A stretch of 64,000 nucleotides of DNA from JAEUTH01 sp044230205 (GTDB lineage: Bacteria; Bacteroidota; Bacteroidia; AKYH767-A; OLB10), in NCBI GenBank assembly GCA_044230205.1, contig JBGARN010000001.1, forward strand, positions 62,001-126,000, given 5' to 3'. Positions within the stretch are counted from its first letter, which is position 1, and each line of letters opens with the position of its first letter. Below the pieces are notes generated by a model. The model made no database searches and was not told the DNA's origin. It saw only the letters and a list, made by a program, of their open reading frames with translations. Shown piece by piece: positions 45,573 to 54,932 of this stretch. The position numbers and the translations under genes are program-made.

Positions 45573-45589
45573 ACGTGTATAATACACGT
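45573..45589. repeat. 17-bp near-perfect palindrome ACGTGTAT-A-ATACACGT
   Basis: It lies alone in the gap between the WbpB-like and the nucleotide-sugar dehydrogenase genes (45564-45635). It could be an operator or RNA hairpin. No second copy was noticed. Confidence 0.5.
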
Positions 45590-45635
45590 TAGTTTAATAA
45601 TTTAAAGAAGAAATTACTATCCCTCAGTTTTTATT

Positions 45636-46925
45636 ATGTATAACGATATCATTAGCAAGAAATCAAAAGTGGCTGTTATCGGCCTCGGATATGTTGGGTT
45701 ACCTATTGCACTTGAGTTTGCCAAAATCGTTTCAGTTATTGGATTCGATATTAACAGCGAGCGCGTTAAGTTAATGCGCAATAAAATTGATCCAAGTGGC
45801 GAACTGGATGAAGCTGCATTTGAAAATTGTGATATAGAGTTTACTGATTCAGTTGATGAGCTGCGAAAGGCAAATTTTTTTATTGTAGCTGTACCAACAC
45901 CTATTGACGATCATAAACTGCCGGATTTAAAGCCATTATTAAGTGCATCAAAAACTGTTGGACAGGCCATTAAGAAAGGTGATTACGTGGTGTTTGAATC
46001 AACCACTTACCCGGGATGTACTGAAGATGACTGTATTCCTGTGATTGAAGAAACTTCCGGGTTAAGTTTTAAGACTGATTTTAAAGTTGGTTATTCACCT
46101 GAACGTATAAATCCTGGAGATAAGGTACATACACTTCCCAATATAACAAAGGTAGTTTCGGGATGCGATGAAGAGTCGCTTGAAAATATTGCCAAAGTAT
46201 ACGAAATTGTAGTGAGGGCCGGTACACATCGTGCATCATCCATCAAAGTGGCAGAGGCTGCAAAAATTATTGAAAACACGCAACGCGATGTCAACATTGC
46301 ATTAATGAATGAGCTTTCCATTATCTTTAATAAAATAGGAATTAATACCTACGAAGTGCTGGAAGCTGCCGGAACCAAATGGAATTTTTTAAAGTTTTCA
46401 CCTGGTCTTGTTGGAGGCCATTGTATAGGTGTTGATCCTTATTATCTTACATACAAAGCGCAGGAATTAGGCTATCATGCACAAGTAATAAATTCTGGCA
46501 GGTATGTAAACGATTCTATGGGTTTTTACATTGCCAAGCAAACGGTAAAACGAATGGTTGCTGCAGGAAAAAATAATTCGGAAGCCAAAGTGCTGATAAT
46601 GGGTGCAACATTTAAAGAGGATGTGGAGGATATTCGTAATTCAAAAGTTGCCGACCTGGTTAACGAATTCAAATCATATGGTGTGGCTGTTGAAGTGATT
46701 GACCCACGCGCAAGTTCAGAAGAATTGAATCACGAGTACGGCTTCGGACTGGTAGAAAAACCGGCCAGTGATTATGATGCAATTGTATTAGCAGTTGCTC
46801 ACAAAGAATACATGGGTCAAAATGAAAATTACTTTAAATCATTTGCAGGTGAAGGATGTATTTTTATTGACATTAAAGGAATTTACAGAAACAAAATCAA
46901 AACAATGACATACTGGAGTTTGTAA
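45636..46925 (+). CDS. Nucleotide-sugar 6-dehydrogenase (UDP-GlcNAc/GalNAc type, WbpA/WbpO/TviB-like)
   Basis: 429 residues. It oxidises the 6-hydroxyl of a UDP-N-acetylhexosamine to the uronate with two NAD. The Rossmann motif GLGYVGLP is at 16-23, and the central dimerisation helix and catalytic Cys263 in GLVGGHCIGVDPYYL are clear. The YSPERINPGDKVHTLPNITKV stretch places it in the Vi-antigen/WbpO branch, not the UDP-glucose branch. The WbpP-like 4-epimerase at 49226 and the WbpB/D-like genes would act on its product or substrate. GalE follows almost directly. Confidence 0.88.
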   Translation: MYNDIISKKSKVAVIGLGYVGLPIALEFAKIVSVIGFDINSERVKLMRNKIDPSGELDEAAFENCDIEFTDSVDELRKANFFIVAVPTPIDDHKLPDLKPLLSASKTVGQAIKKGDYVVFESTTYPGCTEDDCIPVIEETSGLSFKTDFKVGYSPERINPGDKVHTLPNITKVVSGCDEESLENIAKVYEIVVRAGTHRASSIKVAEAAKIIENTQRDVNIALMNELSIIFNKIGINTYEVLEAAGTKWNFLKFSPGLVGGHCIGVDPYYLTYKAQELGYHAQVINSGRYVNDSMGFYIAKQTVKRMVAAGKNNSEAKVLIMGATFKEDVEDIRNSKVADLVNEFKSYGVAVEVIDPRASSEELNHEYGFGLVEKPASDYDAIVLAVAHKEYMGQNENYFKSFAGEGCIFIDIKGIYRNKIKTMTYWSL

Positions 46926-46946
46926 TTGTTCCAATCATTTTTTTCA

Positions 46947-47981
46947 ATGAACATATTAGTTACAGGTGGTACAGGATTTATCGGGTCGCACACAGCAGTT
47001 GAATTGCTGCTAAAAGGATTTAATGTGTTTGTTATAGATAATCTCAATAATTCACGTATTGAAGTAGTTGATGCCATTGAAAAAATTACCGGCAAAAAAA
47101 TTTCCTTTCATCAACTTGATTGTTGTGACTATGATGCACTGAACAGTTTTTTCTCTGAAAATAAAATTGATGCTATCATACATTTTGCCGCACTTAAAGC
47201 AGTTGGTGAAAGTGTAGCCGATCCATTAAAATACTATCGCAATAATTTAATTTCATTAATAAACCTGCTGGACGCCTGTGTGAAATTTGAAATCAAAAAT
47301 TTTGTTTTCTCGTCTTCCTGCACAGTTTATGGCGAGCCGGATTATCTGCCTATAGATGAAAAAGCCCCGGTTAAAAAGGCCGAATCACCTTATGGAAATA
47401 CAAAAAAAATAGCTGAAGATATTCTTGCTGATACTGCTAAAGCTACTGGTATTAAAATTATTTCATTACGATATTTTAACCCGGTTGGCGCGCATCCATC
47501 GGCATTAATTGGTGAGTATCCATTAGGCAAACCCGCCAATCTTATGCCTGTAATTACGCAGACAGCAATTGGCAAATTAAAAAAACTGAGCGTATACGGA
47601 ACGGATTATCCTACACGTGATGGCAGCAATATCAGAGATTACATTCATGTAGTCGATCTGGGCGAGGCGCATGTTATAGCAGTTGAACGGCTGTTCGGAG
47701 GAAAATCAAAATCAGGGTTTGAAGTATTTAACCTGGGTACCGGAAACGGTATATCGGTATTGGAAATGATAAATGCATTTGAAAATTATACAGGTGTAAA
47801 ACTTAACTACGAATTATCCCCTCGCAGGCCGGGCGATGTAGTGCAGGTATGGGCTGATACAAGCTATGCCAACCAGGAATTAGGCTGGAAGGCTAAACTT
47901 GATTTGAAAGCAATGGTTACCGATGCATGGCGATGGGAACAGCAATTAGCTTCAATGGAGCAATCTCTGGCAAAAAAATAA
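46947..47981 (+). CDS. galE: UDP-glucose 4-epimerase
   Basis: 344 residues from ATG 46947; the frame is open from a TTG at 46926, but MNILVTGGTGFIGSH is the normal start. It interconverts UDP-glucose and UDP-galactose with bound NAD. The GGTGFIGSH motif, SSSCTVYGEP, YxxxK in YGNTKKIAED and the ISLRYFNPVGAHPSALIGE segment with RDYIHVVDLGEAH are diagnostic of GalE. The intergenic gap to the previous gene is 21 bases, so they are in one operon. Confidence 0.95.
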   Translation: MNILVTGGTGFIGSHTAVELLLKGFNVFVIDNLNNSRIEVVDAIEKITGKKISFHQLDCCDYDALNSFFSENKIDAIIHFAALKAVGESVADPLKYYRNNLISLINLLDACVKFEIKNFVFSSSCTVYGEPDYLPIDEKAPVKKAESPYGNTKKIAEDILADTAKATGIKIISLRYFNPVGAHPSALIGEYPLGKPANLMPVITQTAIGKLKKLSVYGTDYPTRDGSNIRDYIHVVDLGEAHVIAVERLFGGKSKSGFEVFNLGTGNGISVLEMINAFENYTGVKLNYELSPRRPGDVVQVWADTSYANQELGWKAKLDLKAMVTDAWRWEQQLASMEQSLAKK

Positions 47982-48043
47982 CCCGGTGATTTTTTCACCT
48001 GGATCAATAAAATTTAAGCTCAATTTAAAATAGCAAGCACAGC

Positions 48044-49132
48044 ATGAAACTATTAATTACAGGGGGCGCAGGCTTTATCGGTTCGCATGTGGTGCGCAGG
48101 TTTGTAAAACGCTATCCGGATTATAAAATTTATAATCTGGATAAGCTCACGTATGCAGGCAACCTTGAAAATCTGAGGGATATCAGCCAGTCAGCCAACT
48201 ACCGGTTTATTAAAGGAGATATTATTGATACATCATATATCAATAATCTTTTTGCTGATGAGCAATTTGATGCAGTAATACATCTTGCAGCCGAAAGTCA
48301 TGTTGACCGTTCCATAACCTCTCCAATGGATTTTATAATGACCAACATTGTAGGCACGGTAAACCTGTTGAATGCTTTTAAATCAGTTCATCACTCAAGA
48401 ATTAAATCTCAGCATCCGGAAAAGGCAATCACTGAATCCGTAAATCGAAATATTTTCTATCACATTTCTACCGATGAGGTTTATGGTTCACTTGGCACGA
48501 GCGGATATTTTACTGAAGAAACTGCTTACGATCCACATTCTCCTTATTCAGCATCAAAAGCAAGCAGCGATCACCTGGTGCGGGCGTATCATGATACGTA
48601 TAAGCTGCCTGTTATTATATCTAACTGCAGCAACAATTACGGGCCAAATCATTTTCCTGAAAAGCTTATTCCGTTAGCTATCAATAATATTAAAAGATTT
48701 TTACCAATACCTGTTTACGGTAAGGGAGAGAATGTGCGCGACTGGCTTTACGTGGAGGATCATGCAGAAGCCATTGATTTGATTTTCCATAAAGGGAAGA
48801 TTGGTGATACCTATAACATTGGCGGCAATAACGAATGGCGCAATATTGATCTGATTAGATTACTGTGCAGTATTATGGATAAAAAAATGGAAAGAGATGC
48901 AGGTACATCAGAGCGATTGATCAATTTCGTTAAAGACCGCGAAGGACATGATTTGCGTTATGCCATTGATTCATCCAAATTGCAACGAGAGATGGGATGG
49001 AAACCATCAGTAACTTTCGAACAGGGTCTTGAAAAAACAGTTGACTGGTATTTACAAAATGATGCTTGGTTGCATCATGTTACTTCAGGCGATTATTTAA
49101 AGTATTATGAAGAGATGTATGGCAACCGTTAA
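48044..49132 (+). CDS. rfbB: dTDP-glucose 4,6-dehydratase
   Basis: 362 residues, family length. It makes dTDP-4-keto-6-deoxyglucose, precursor of dTDP-rhamnose and other deoxysugars. It has GGAGFIGSHVV, LAAESHVDRSI, the STDEVYG active-site triad region, YSASKASSDHLVRAYH and NCSNNYGPNHFPEKLIP, all typical of RfbB. RfbA, RfbC and RfbD are not in the window, so the downstream sugar cannot be fixed. It follows galE by 62 bp. Confidence 0.96.
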   Translation: MKLLITGGAGFIGSHVVRRFVKRYPDYKIYNLDKLTYAGNLENLRDISQSANYRFIKGDIIDTSYINNLFADEQFDAVIHLAAESHVDRSITSPMDFIMTNIVGTVNLLNAFKSVHHSRIKSQHPEKAITESVNRNIFYHISTDEVYGSLGTSGYFTEETAYDPHSPYSASKASSDHLVRAYHDTYKLPVIISNCSNNYGPNHFPEKLIPLAINNIKRFLPIPVYGKGENVRDWLYVEDHAEAIDLIFHKGKIGDTYNIGGNNEWRNIDLIRLLCSIMDKKMERDAGTSERLINFVKDREGHDLRYAIDSSKLQREMGWKPSVTFEQGLEKTVDWYLQNDAWLHHVTSGDYLKYYEEMYGNR

Positions 49133-49225
49133 ACAATAAGCTAAACACACAATCCGCACGCATAACCATAGTTGTGAATCACAAAAAATAAAAATCAATT
49201 CATTCTTTCTTCCGACACTCAATCA

Positions 49226-50221
49226 ATGTATCAAACCAAATTTCATAACGAGTCACTAATCGATAAATCAATTCTTGTAACTGGCGGTGCCGGCTTTATA
49301 GGTAGTAACATTGTAGAGTACCTTTTAAAATACGGAGTGAAAAAAGTTCGTGTGCTTGATAACCTTACCAACGGTTTTAAAAAGAATATTAATCCTTATT
49401 TATCACTTTCCAATTTCGAATTTATAGAAGGGGATATTACCAATACGGAAACATGTAAAAAGGCGTGTGAAGGAATTGACATTATAACACATCAGGCAGC
49501 ATTGGGTAGCGTACCTCGCAGTATTAAAGACCCGCTTGCAACGCACAACAGTAATGCCACCGGTTTTATCAACATGCTTGTAGCTGCCAAAGATGCTGCA
49601 GTGGAAAAATTTGTTTATGCAAGTTCATCATCGGTATATGGCGATTCTGTTGCATCACCAAAAAAAGAAAGTGATTTGGGAAAACCTCTGTCTCCGTATG
49701 CGGTTAGTAAACTTACCAATGAGTTATACGGAAACATTTTTGCTCATACTTACAGGATGAAAACAATTGGCCTGCGCTATTTCAATGTGTTTGGCCCGCG
49801 ACAGGACCCCAATGGACCATATGCCGCTGCCATTCCGATTTTTATGGATGCATTACTTAATAAAAAAACTGCCTATATAAATGGTGATGGAACAACTACA
49901 CGCGATTTTACGTTTGTTGAAAATGCCGTTCAGGTAAATATTAAAGCTATGTGTGTTGATAATGATGAGGCCTTTGGCAAAGTTTACAATGTAGCAGTCG
50001 GTGAAAGCACCAGCCTGAATGATCTGTACCATTACCTGAATGAAATAAGCGGAAATGACACACCTCCTGAGCATCGCGAAGAAAGGGCAGGTGACATTAA
50101 ACATTCTCTTGCTGATATTTCTCTGGCTAAAAACTTCCTGGGGTACAATCCACAAGTAAAAATCAGGGAAGGATTAGCTGCTACATACAAATGGTTTTCT
50201 GAAAACTTCAAAACTCAATAA
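49226..50221 (+). CDS. UDP-N-acetylglucosamine 4-epimerase, WbpP-like
   Basis: 331 residues. An extended SDR with VTGGAGFIGSNIVE (~18-31), QAALGSVPRSIKDP, ASSSSVYGD, YxxxK in SPYAVSKLTNELY and RYFNVFGPRQDPNGPYAA. The SVPRSI and RQDPNGPYAA stretches match WbpP/TviC, which epimerise UDP-GlcNAc or UDP-GlcNAcA at C4. The paired TviB/WbpO-like dehydrogenase at 45636 supports synthesis of UDP-GalNAc(A). It starts 93 bp after rfbB. Confidence 0.87.
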   Translation: MYQTKFHNESLIDKSILVTGGAGFIGSNIVEYLLKYGVKKVRVLDNLTNGFKKNINPYLSLSNFEFIEGDITNTETCKKACEGIDIITHQAALGSVPRSIKDPLATHNSNATGFINMLVAAKDAAVEKFVYASSSSVYGDSVASPKKESDLGKPLSPYAVSKLTNELYGNIFAHTYRMKTIGLRYFNVFGPRQDPNGPYAAAIPIFMDALLNKKTAYINGDGTTTRDFTFVENAVQVNIKAMCVDNDEAFGKVYNVAVGESTSLNDLYHYLNEISGNDTPPEHREERAGDIKHSLADISLAKNFLGYNPQVKIREGLAATYKWFSENFKTQ

Positions 50222-50331
50222 CAGATAGTTGCTCGTATTTCAAAAGGAATTCTCTTTAATAGTCGGTAAATCACTTACCGGGTTTCTGTTTTGTGGTTTT
50301 AAAAATTTTCTTTGCACTTAAATTTAATTAC

Positions 50332-51075
50332 TTGAGTTTATTCAAAAAAATATTTGGCAAAGGAGAACAGCTTCCGGCAGTTGACTTTTCGTCAATAGGC
50401 ACCGATTTGCATTCGCATTTAATTCCTGGAATTGATGATGGTGCAAAGACTATGGACGACACCCTTTCGTTAATCCGTGCGCAATACGATCTGGGTATAA
50501 GAAAGTTTATTACCACACCTCATATTATGAGTGATTATTTTCGCAACACACCTGAAATAATACTTGGTGGCCTTGAGGAAGTGCGCAAAGTTCTAAAACA
50601 GGAAAATATTGATGTAGAAATTAATGCTGCTGCTGAATATTATATTGATGATGGATTTGTAAAAAAGCTGGAGAATGAAAAACTGCTCACCTTTGGCAAT
50701 AATCATTTACTGGTTGAAATTTCATACATCAATTGTCCTGATAACCTGCGGGAAATAATTTTCAATATTCAATTACATCAGTATAAAGTAGTGTTGGCAC
50801 ATCCTGAGCGCTATCCTTATTGGTATAAAAAATTTGACGAGTACAGGCACCTTCATGATAGTGGTGTGCTGCTTCAGATTAATATCAATTCGCTTACAGG
50901 ATATTACGGTGATGGTGCAAAAATGATTGCAGAAAAATTAATTGATAACAATATGGTTGATGCAATTGGCTCTGACATGCACAATCAAAAACACGTAGAG
51001 GCCATGAGGCGTGTTTGTAAAGAAAAATACTTCCATAAAGTTATTGAGAAAAACTTACTTAACAGGCAACTGTAA
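50332..51075 (+). CDS. CpsB/CapC-type tyrosine-protein phosphatase (PHP family)
   Basis: 247 residues from a TTG at 50332 (MSLFKKIFGKGEQ); the frame is also open from a GTG at 50293, which lies before the likely -7 element (TTTCTTTG, 50307-50314) and is rejected. It dephosphorylates tyrosine kinases (Wzc-type) that control polysaccharide export. PHP metal motifs are DLHSHLIPGIDDGA, TTPHIM and the late GSDMHNQKH, with HPERYPYW between. A polysaccharide cluster normally ends with such a gene, but no Wzc kinase is in view. Confidence 0.88.
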   Translation: MSLFKKIFGKGEQLPAVDFSSIGTDLHSHLIPGIDDGAKTMDDTLSLIRAQYDLGIRKFITTPHIMSDYFRNTPEIILGGLEEVRKVLKQENIDVEINAAAEYYIDDGFVKKLENEKLLTFGNNHLLVEISYINCPDNLREIIFNIQLHQYKVVLAHPERYPYWYKKFDEYRHLHDSGVLLQININSLTGYYGDGAKMIAEKLIDNNMVDAIGSDMHNQKHVEAMRRVCKEKYFHKVIEKNLLNRQL

Positions 51076-51099
51076 AATTCACCAGATCAGTTACAAACT

Positions 51100-51146
51100 A
51101 AAAAGTTTCCGGACTATGGTTATGGCAAAAACCCAATCCGGAAACT
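51100..51146 (-). terminator. Terminator of the operon 54808 to 51171
   Basis: A 10-bp perfect stem (51104-51113 with 51137-51146), loop of 23 bases, followed on the minus strand by TTTTTAG. It lies in the convergent gap between the phosphatase and the T9SS gene. Confidence 0.65.
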
Positions 51147-51170
51147 CAACAAAATTAAGAGAGGGTTATT

Positions 51171-52775
51171 TTATTGCCACAGGTTAACCTTTTGCGTATA
51201 GGTACTGTTACGATTGCTGTATCTTACAAAATAGATACCTGCCGGCAGGGTCGTTTTAATATTAAACTGTTGTTCATCATGCAGCTTTTTGATTTCTTGT
51301 AAAACCTGTTTGCCTGATGCATCAAACAGCGTTACTGTTATTGTCTCAGAGGCGGACTGCTCTAAATTGAAATAAATTGTACTTCCGTTACTGTATATCT
51401 GTGGTTCGCCATTTGCTTTTATTGAACAGGGCTTAACACTAAGTGTATTGAAAATAGTAGACTCTCCATTCCAATCGGTTTCAATAAGCCTGTAATAGTT
51501 TATGCCATTATTTGGGTAAAGGTCTGTCCATTGATATTTGTTATTGGTGTTATTTAATTGAGGGGTAACCAGCGCAACTGTTTGAAAATTCTTAGCATCA
51601 ATACTTCTTTCAATTTTATAGTTGCTTATGTTTTGTTCGTTAGCAACAACCCATTCAAGATTTATGTTAGGATAATCGCATCGAGCCTGATAGCTGATAA
51701 GGTCAAGCGGAAGAGGAGCAAGAATGTTGACAAGCACCCAATTATTATTAAGAGGGCCTATATTTATTCCCGTAGCACTAACTGTTGCCGTACCGGCAAC
51801 AACACCGGGTCCTGAACCTGAAGGTGGCAGCCAGTTCGTTCCGTTCCAGTTTTGCATTCCAAAGGTTCCATTAGGGGCAAAAGTGGTTGTGTTTTCAAGG
51901 CCAGAATATGTTAAGTCAATGTTTACACTTAATGGATTTGTTGCGCCAATTGCATACCAGCGGTCAATAACCACAGCAACTTCACCGGGGCCACCAATAA
52001 CGGGAGAGTTCAGATGAACTACTCCGGTTGCCCACGGCTGATTATCGTCAAGCTTTGTGGCTCGTGTTGATACATATAGATCACTGTTTATAGTTGAGAT
52101 TTTATCTATTCCGACAGGAGTGTAACCGTTGGCTGAGCCAAACGGAAATAAATAATAACCGGTATTACCTCCGCAATTCCATTGTACGATGCTTGGATTA
52201 AAAGCGTTTGCTGTTTCACTAACTATAAAACCATTAAGCCTGTTTATAGCACTGTTAAATGGGTTCGTTACTGTTAATGTATGTGCATTAAGTTGCAGCT
52301 CAGCATTGCCCAGTGATAGCGTGCCATTTGGGCCGGCAAAACCTCCGCCAACAGTAACATCAACCTGCATTACTTTACTGCTTAAACCTTCAAGCTGAAG
52401 GTTGTTGAAATAAGTGGGTGTAGTACCTGATATGTTTTGATAAGTGCCTGAAAGTACAACGGTGCCTGAATTGCTATTAAAAACACGAAGTGCTGAATTA
52501 TTAATCCAATCACCTGTTACGTATATAAATCCGTTATTTTCTATGTTGCCTGTTGAAGCGCCAAAATCCTGGTTAGTCAAATTGCCAGATCCGTTTCCTC
52601 CCTCCACTGTAACATATGCCATACTGCTGATATTAATGGTTGCACCATTGTTCGACAGTCCTTGTGCTTTTGATGTAACTACGGTAAGCACAATCAACAT
52701 CAATGCACATAAAAGCAGAACAAGAATTTCATAGGTGTGCTTCCTGATCATTTCCAAGAGTAGGTTGAGATTCAT
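51171..52775 (-). CDS. Secreted beta-rich protein with T9SS type A tail
   Basis: 534 residues. A signal peptide is near residues 9-38 (MIRKHTYEILVLLLCALMLI ... VTSKAQ; Met9 may be the start). The middle is beta-strand-rich with Gly/Asn/Thr (YVTVEGGNGSGNLTNQDFG) and no catalytic motif. From ~350 comes a segment typical of T9SS proteins (LDLISYQARCDYPNINLEWVVANE ... YKIERSIDAKNFQTV), a fibronectin III-like fold, and the type A sorting domain (~455-534). It follows the S74 protein by 41 bp. Function unknown, probably a surface structural or adhesive protein. Confidence 0.8.
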   Translation of the reverse strand: MNLNLLLEMIRKHTYEILVLLLCALMLIVLTVVTSKAQGLSNNGATINISSMAYVTVEGGNGSGNLTNQDFGASTGNIENNGFIYVTGDWINNSALRVFNSNSGTVVLSGTYQNISGTTPTYFNNLQLEGLSSKVMQVDVTVGGGFAGPNGTLSLGNAELQLNAHTLTVTNPFNSAINRLNGFIVSETANAFNPSIVQWNCGGNTGYYLFPFGSANGYTPVGIDKISTINSDLYVSTRATKLDDNQPWATGVVHLNSPVIGGPGEVAVVIDRWYAIGATNPLSVNIDLTYSGLENTTTFAPNGTFGMQNWNGTNWLPPSGSGPGVVAGTATVSATGINIGPLNNNWVLVNILAPLPLDLISYQARCDYPNINLEWVVANEQNISNYKIERSIDAKNFQTVALVTPQLNNTNNKYQWTDLYPNNGINYYRLIETDWNGESTIFNTLSVKPCSIKANGEPQIYSNGSTIYFNLEQSASETITVTLFDASGKQVLQEIKKLHDEQQFNIKTTLPAGIYFVRYSNRNSTYTQKVNLWQ

Positions 52776-52816
52776 TTTTTTAGTGTTATTGAAATTGATA
52801 ATTAAATAAGATGCTC

Positions 52817-54808
52817 TTATTTTGATGCTGCAGGAAGTGATGCTTCAAATTCGGCAATCTGCTTAAGCTTCATCTCATGATCCTTTTCACTGTAAGAATT
52901 TTTTATTTCAATTGATTTGGAATTGATTTTAGATACAGCTATCCAGTTAAATTCTGCTGTTGCATTACCCGATTCACTTTTAACAGTAAAACCTTCTACA
53001 GTTATATTTGTAATATAAAGCTGAACACCAGGCTGCATTGCTGTTACGGTTACTGCAGGCTTTCCTTTTAGTTTTGATTTAAAACTGTTGTCAAAGTGTA
53101 TTCTCATTTCAGTACCCGAAATCTGTTCAACACCAAAATCAGAAATAGTCATAGCTGCAATTACTTCCTGCTGTTGCTGATCAACTTCTTTAATAGCATT
53201 AACCACCACAGGGATAACTTCCGAATAGTAAACACCCAATGTTGAGGTTTTTACTTTTTTATATGTTTTTTCATCATCAGTTACATAGTCCCATGAACTT
53301 ACTACTTCGGGAATTATCATTTTTAACTCCTGTGCATTAAAGCCGATATGAATACGCTTATCAGCATCTGCAAGTTCCATAGGTGTATTGCCAAAGTCTT
53401 TTTTCAGTTTGTAAGTAATAGGATTTATTTTCCTGATCTGATTAAGCCCGTAAGCAACCGGTCTGATTTCTTCTTTAAGTGTTGTATCCGAACTTACGTT
53501 AACTGCGTTCACGCAGTAAAGAGTGCCCCACCGGTGGCCATTATATCGTGAGTTTGAAGTGCTTCCAAGGTTGGCTGTTCCATCTCCACCTAATGGACAT
53601 AATTTGTCAGTAAAACCAATGTTGTTAAGTCCTTCTGTATAATATTCAACACTGCCCATGCGCCATGTTGTTCCGGCAGCACCAGAATGACGCGCTGTAA
53701 AAACTGGGACATCAGTAGTTGACCCAGTTGATGGCTCCAGCACTGTTAAAGTAGCTTCAGGTGTCATGCTGCCAGCACTGTTTTGTCCTATACTAACGTC
53801 TCCCGTATTCCATATACGCATTCTGTTTACACCACCCTGGTAAAAATCAAGGCCCAATTGGTTGCCCCCGGCAGTGCGTTTTGAAGCTATACCTTCCAGC
53901 GTTCCTGTTCCTCCAAATCGTAATGCATTTGTCATGTTACCATTGTTGGCATCATCATTATCCACATTCATACCTGCTGCAACGCTTAGCATCTGCGTGG
54001 GTGTTAGTGTGCCTACACCTACAATTGCTGATGATGAAATAGCCGATACTGATAGTTTAGCAGTTGTTCCTCCATCGGGTGTAACAATAAATTTGTCTGT
54101 AAGGTCATCATACAATATACCGCGATTAGGAATTGATAGTGAATGACCGATAACCATGCGCGAATTACCGGAAGCACCGTTAAACATATATATCATGGCA
54201 GGGTTGCCTGATGCACTTATGGAAGGGAAAATAATAGACCCTTGTCCGTCAGTGAAACTTACATCACCATCGGTGCCGGCAATATTGAGTTTATTGATGT
54301 TGTTATTTCCAATTGAAAGCGTTGTTGATGGGATATTGGTTCCGATTCCAAAATTTCCTGATGCGGTGATTCTTGCGCGTTCAATATTGGTTGTACGCAT
54401 TACAAAATCATTAGCATCGGTTGTACCTATAAAGTTGATGCTACTGTTTGTACCGCTGTTGCCTGTTAATCGCCAGCCTGAGATAACGTCTAAATAAACC
54501 CATGCCGCACCATCCCAATAGTAGTATCCTGCCTGGCTTGTTAATACAGTGTTGGTCTGATAAACCAGTAATCCGAAATCACCGCCAGCTGCAGGGCTTA
54601 TTGCAATTCGTTCATTCATGGTCATGCGCGGCACCAGTAAGCCTTTGTTGTTGGATTGAATTTCCAGCATCGCTTTTGCTGATGGTGTAAATGATGTAGC
54701 TCCAATTCCGACACTTTGTCCTGCAGAAAGCTTAAACATGAAGCCACAAAGCAGTAACAGTAAAATTGTTTTTAATGATGGTTTAGAAGATGAAGATAAC
54801 GGTTTCAT
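52817..54808 (-). CDS. Peptidase S74-domain surface protein
   Basis: 663 residues. A signal peptide covers ~12-30 (TILLLLLCGFMFKLSAGQ). Residues ~35-430 are repeated IGTTDANDFVM, IGTNIPSTTLSI and GTLTPTQMLSV turns, i.e. beta-structured stalk. Residues ~440-550 are the Peptidase S74 domain (SDTTLKEEIRPVAYGLN, INPITYKLKK, HIGFNAQELKMIIPEVV), and a C-terminal beta domain (~555-630) and a charged coiled end follow. There is no T9SS sorting domain. Phage-like fibre folding is a family feature; here it is a cell-surface protein, first in the operon with 51171-52775. Confidence 0.8.
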   Translation of the reverse strand: MKPLSSSSKPSLKTILLLLLCGFMFKLSAGQSVGIGATSFTPSAKAMLEIQSNNKGLLVPRMTMNERIAISPAAGGDFGLLVYQTNTVLTSQAGYYYWDGAAWVYLDVISGWRLTGNSGTNSSINFIGTTDANDFVMRTTNIERARITASGNFGIGTNIPSTTLSIGNNNINKLNIAGTDGDVSFTDGQGSIIFPSISASGNPAMIYMFNGASGNSRMVIGHSLSIPNRGILYDDLTDKFIVTPDGGTTAKLSVSAISSSAIVGVGTLTPTQMLSVAAGMNVDNDDANNGNMTNALRFGGTGTLEGIASKRTAGGNQLGLDFYQGGVNRMRIWNTGDVSIGQNSAGSMTPEATLTVLEPSTGSTTDVPVFTARHSGAAGTTWRMGSVEYYTEGLNNIGFTDKLCPLGGDGTANLGSTSNSRYNGHRWGTLYCVNAVNVSSDTTLKEEIRPVAYGLNQIRKINPITYKLKKDFGNTPMELADADKRIHIGFNAQELKMIIPEVVSSWDYVTDDEKTYKKVKTSTLGVYYSEVIPVVVNAIKEVDQQQQEVIAAMTISDFGVEQISGTEMRIHFDNSFKSKLKGKPAVTVTAMQPGVQLYITNITVEGFTVKSESGNATAEFNWIAVSKINSKSIEIKNSYSEKDHEMKLKQIAEFEASLPAASK

Positions 54809-54932
54809 AGTTGAGTCGTTTTGTAGGTTATTGGTTTAATTGATTTCGAGGGCTGCAAAACTAGCTTGATGGGATGCCACTTTTCAAGAGTACTATCCCT
54901 GAAAATGTTGAGGGTTTTTACTGATAGTGCAG

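Noticed and set aside
50293..50331. GTG start for the CpsB-type phosphatase
   Set aside because: It would lie before the -7 element; TTG 50332 gives the common MSLFKKIFGK beginning.
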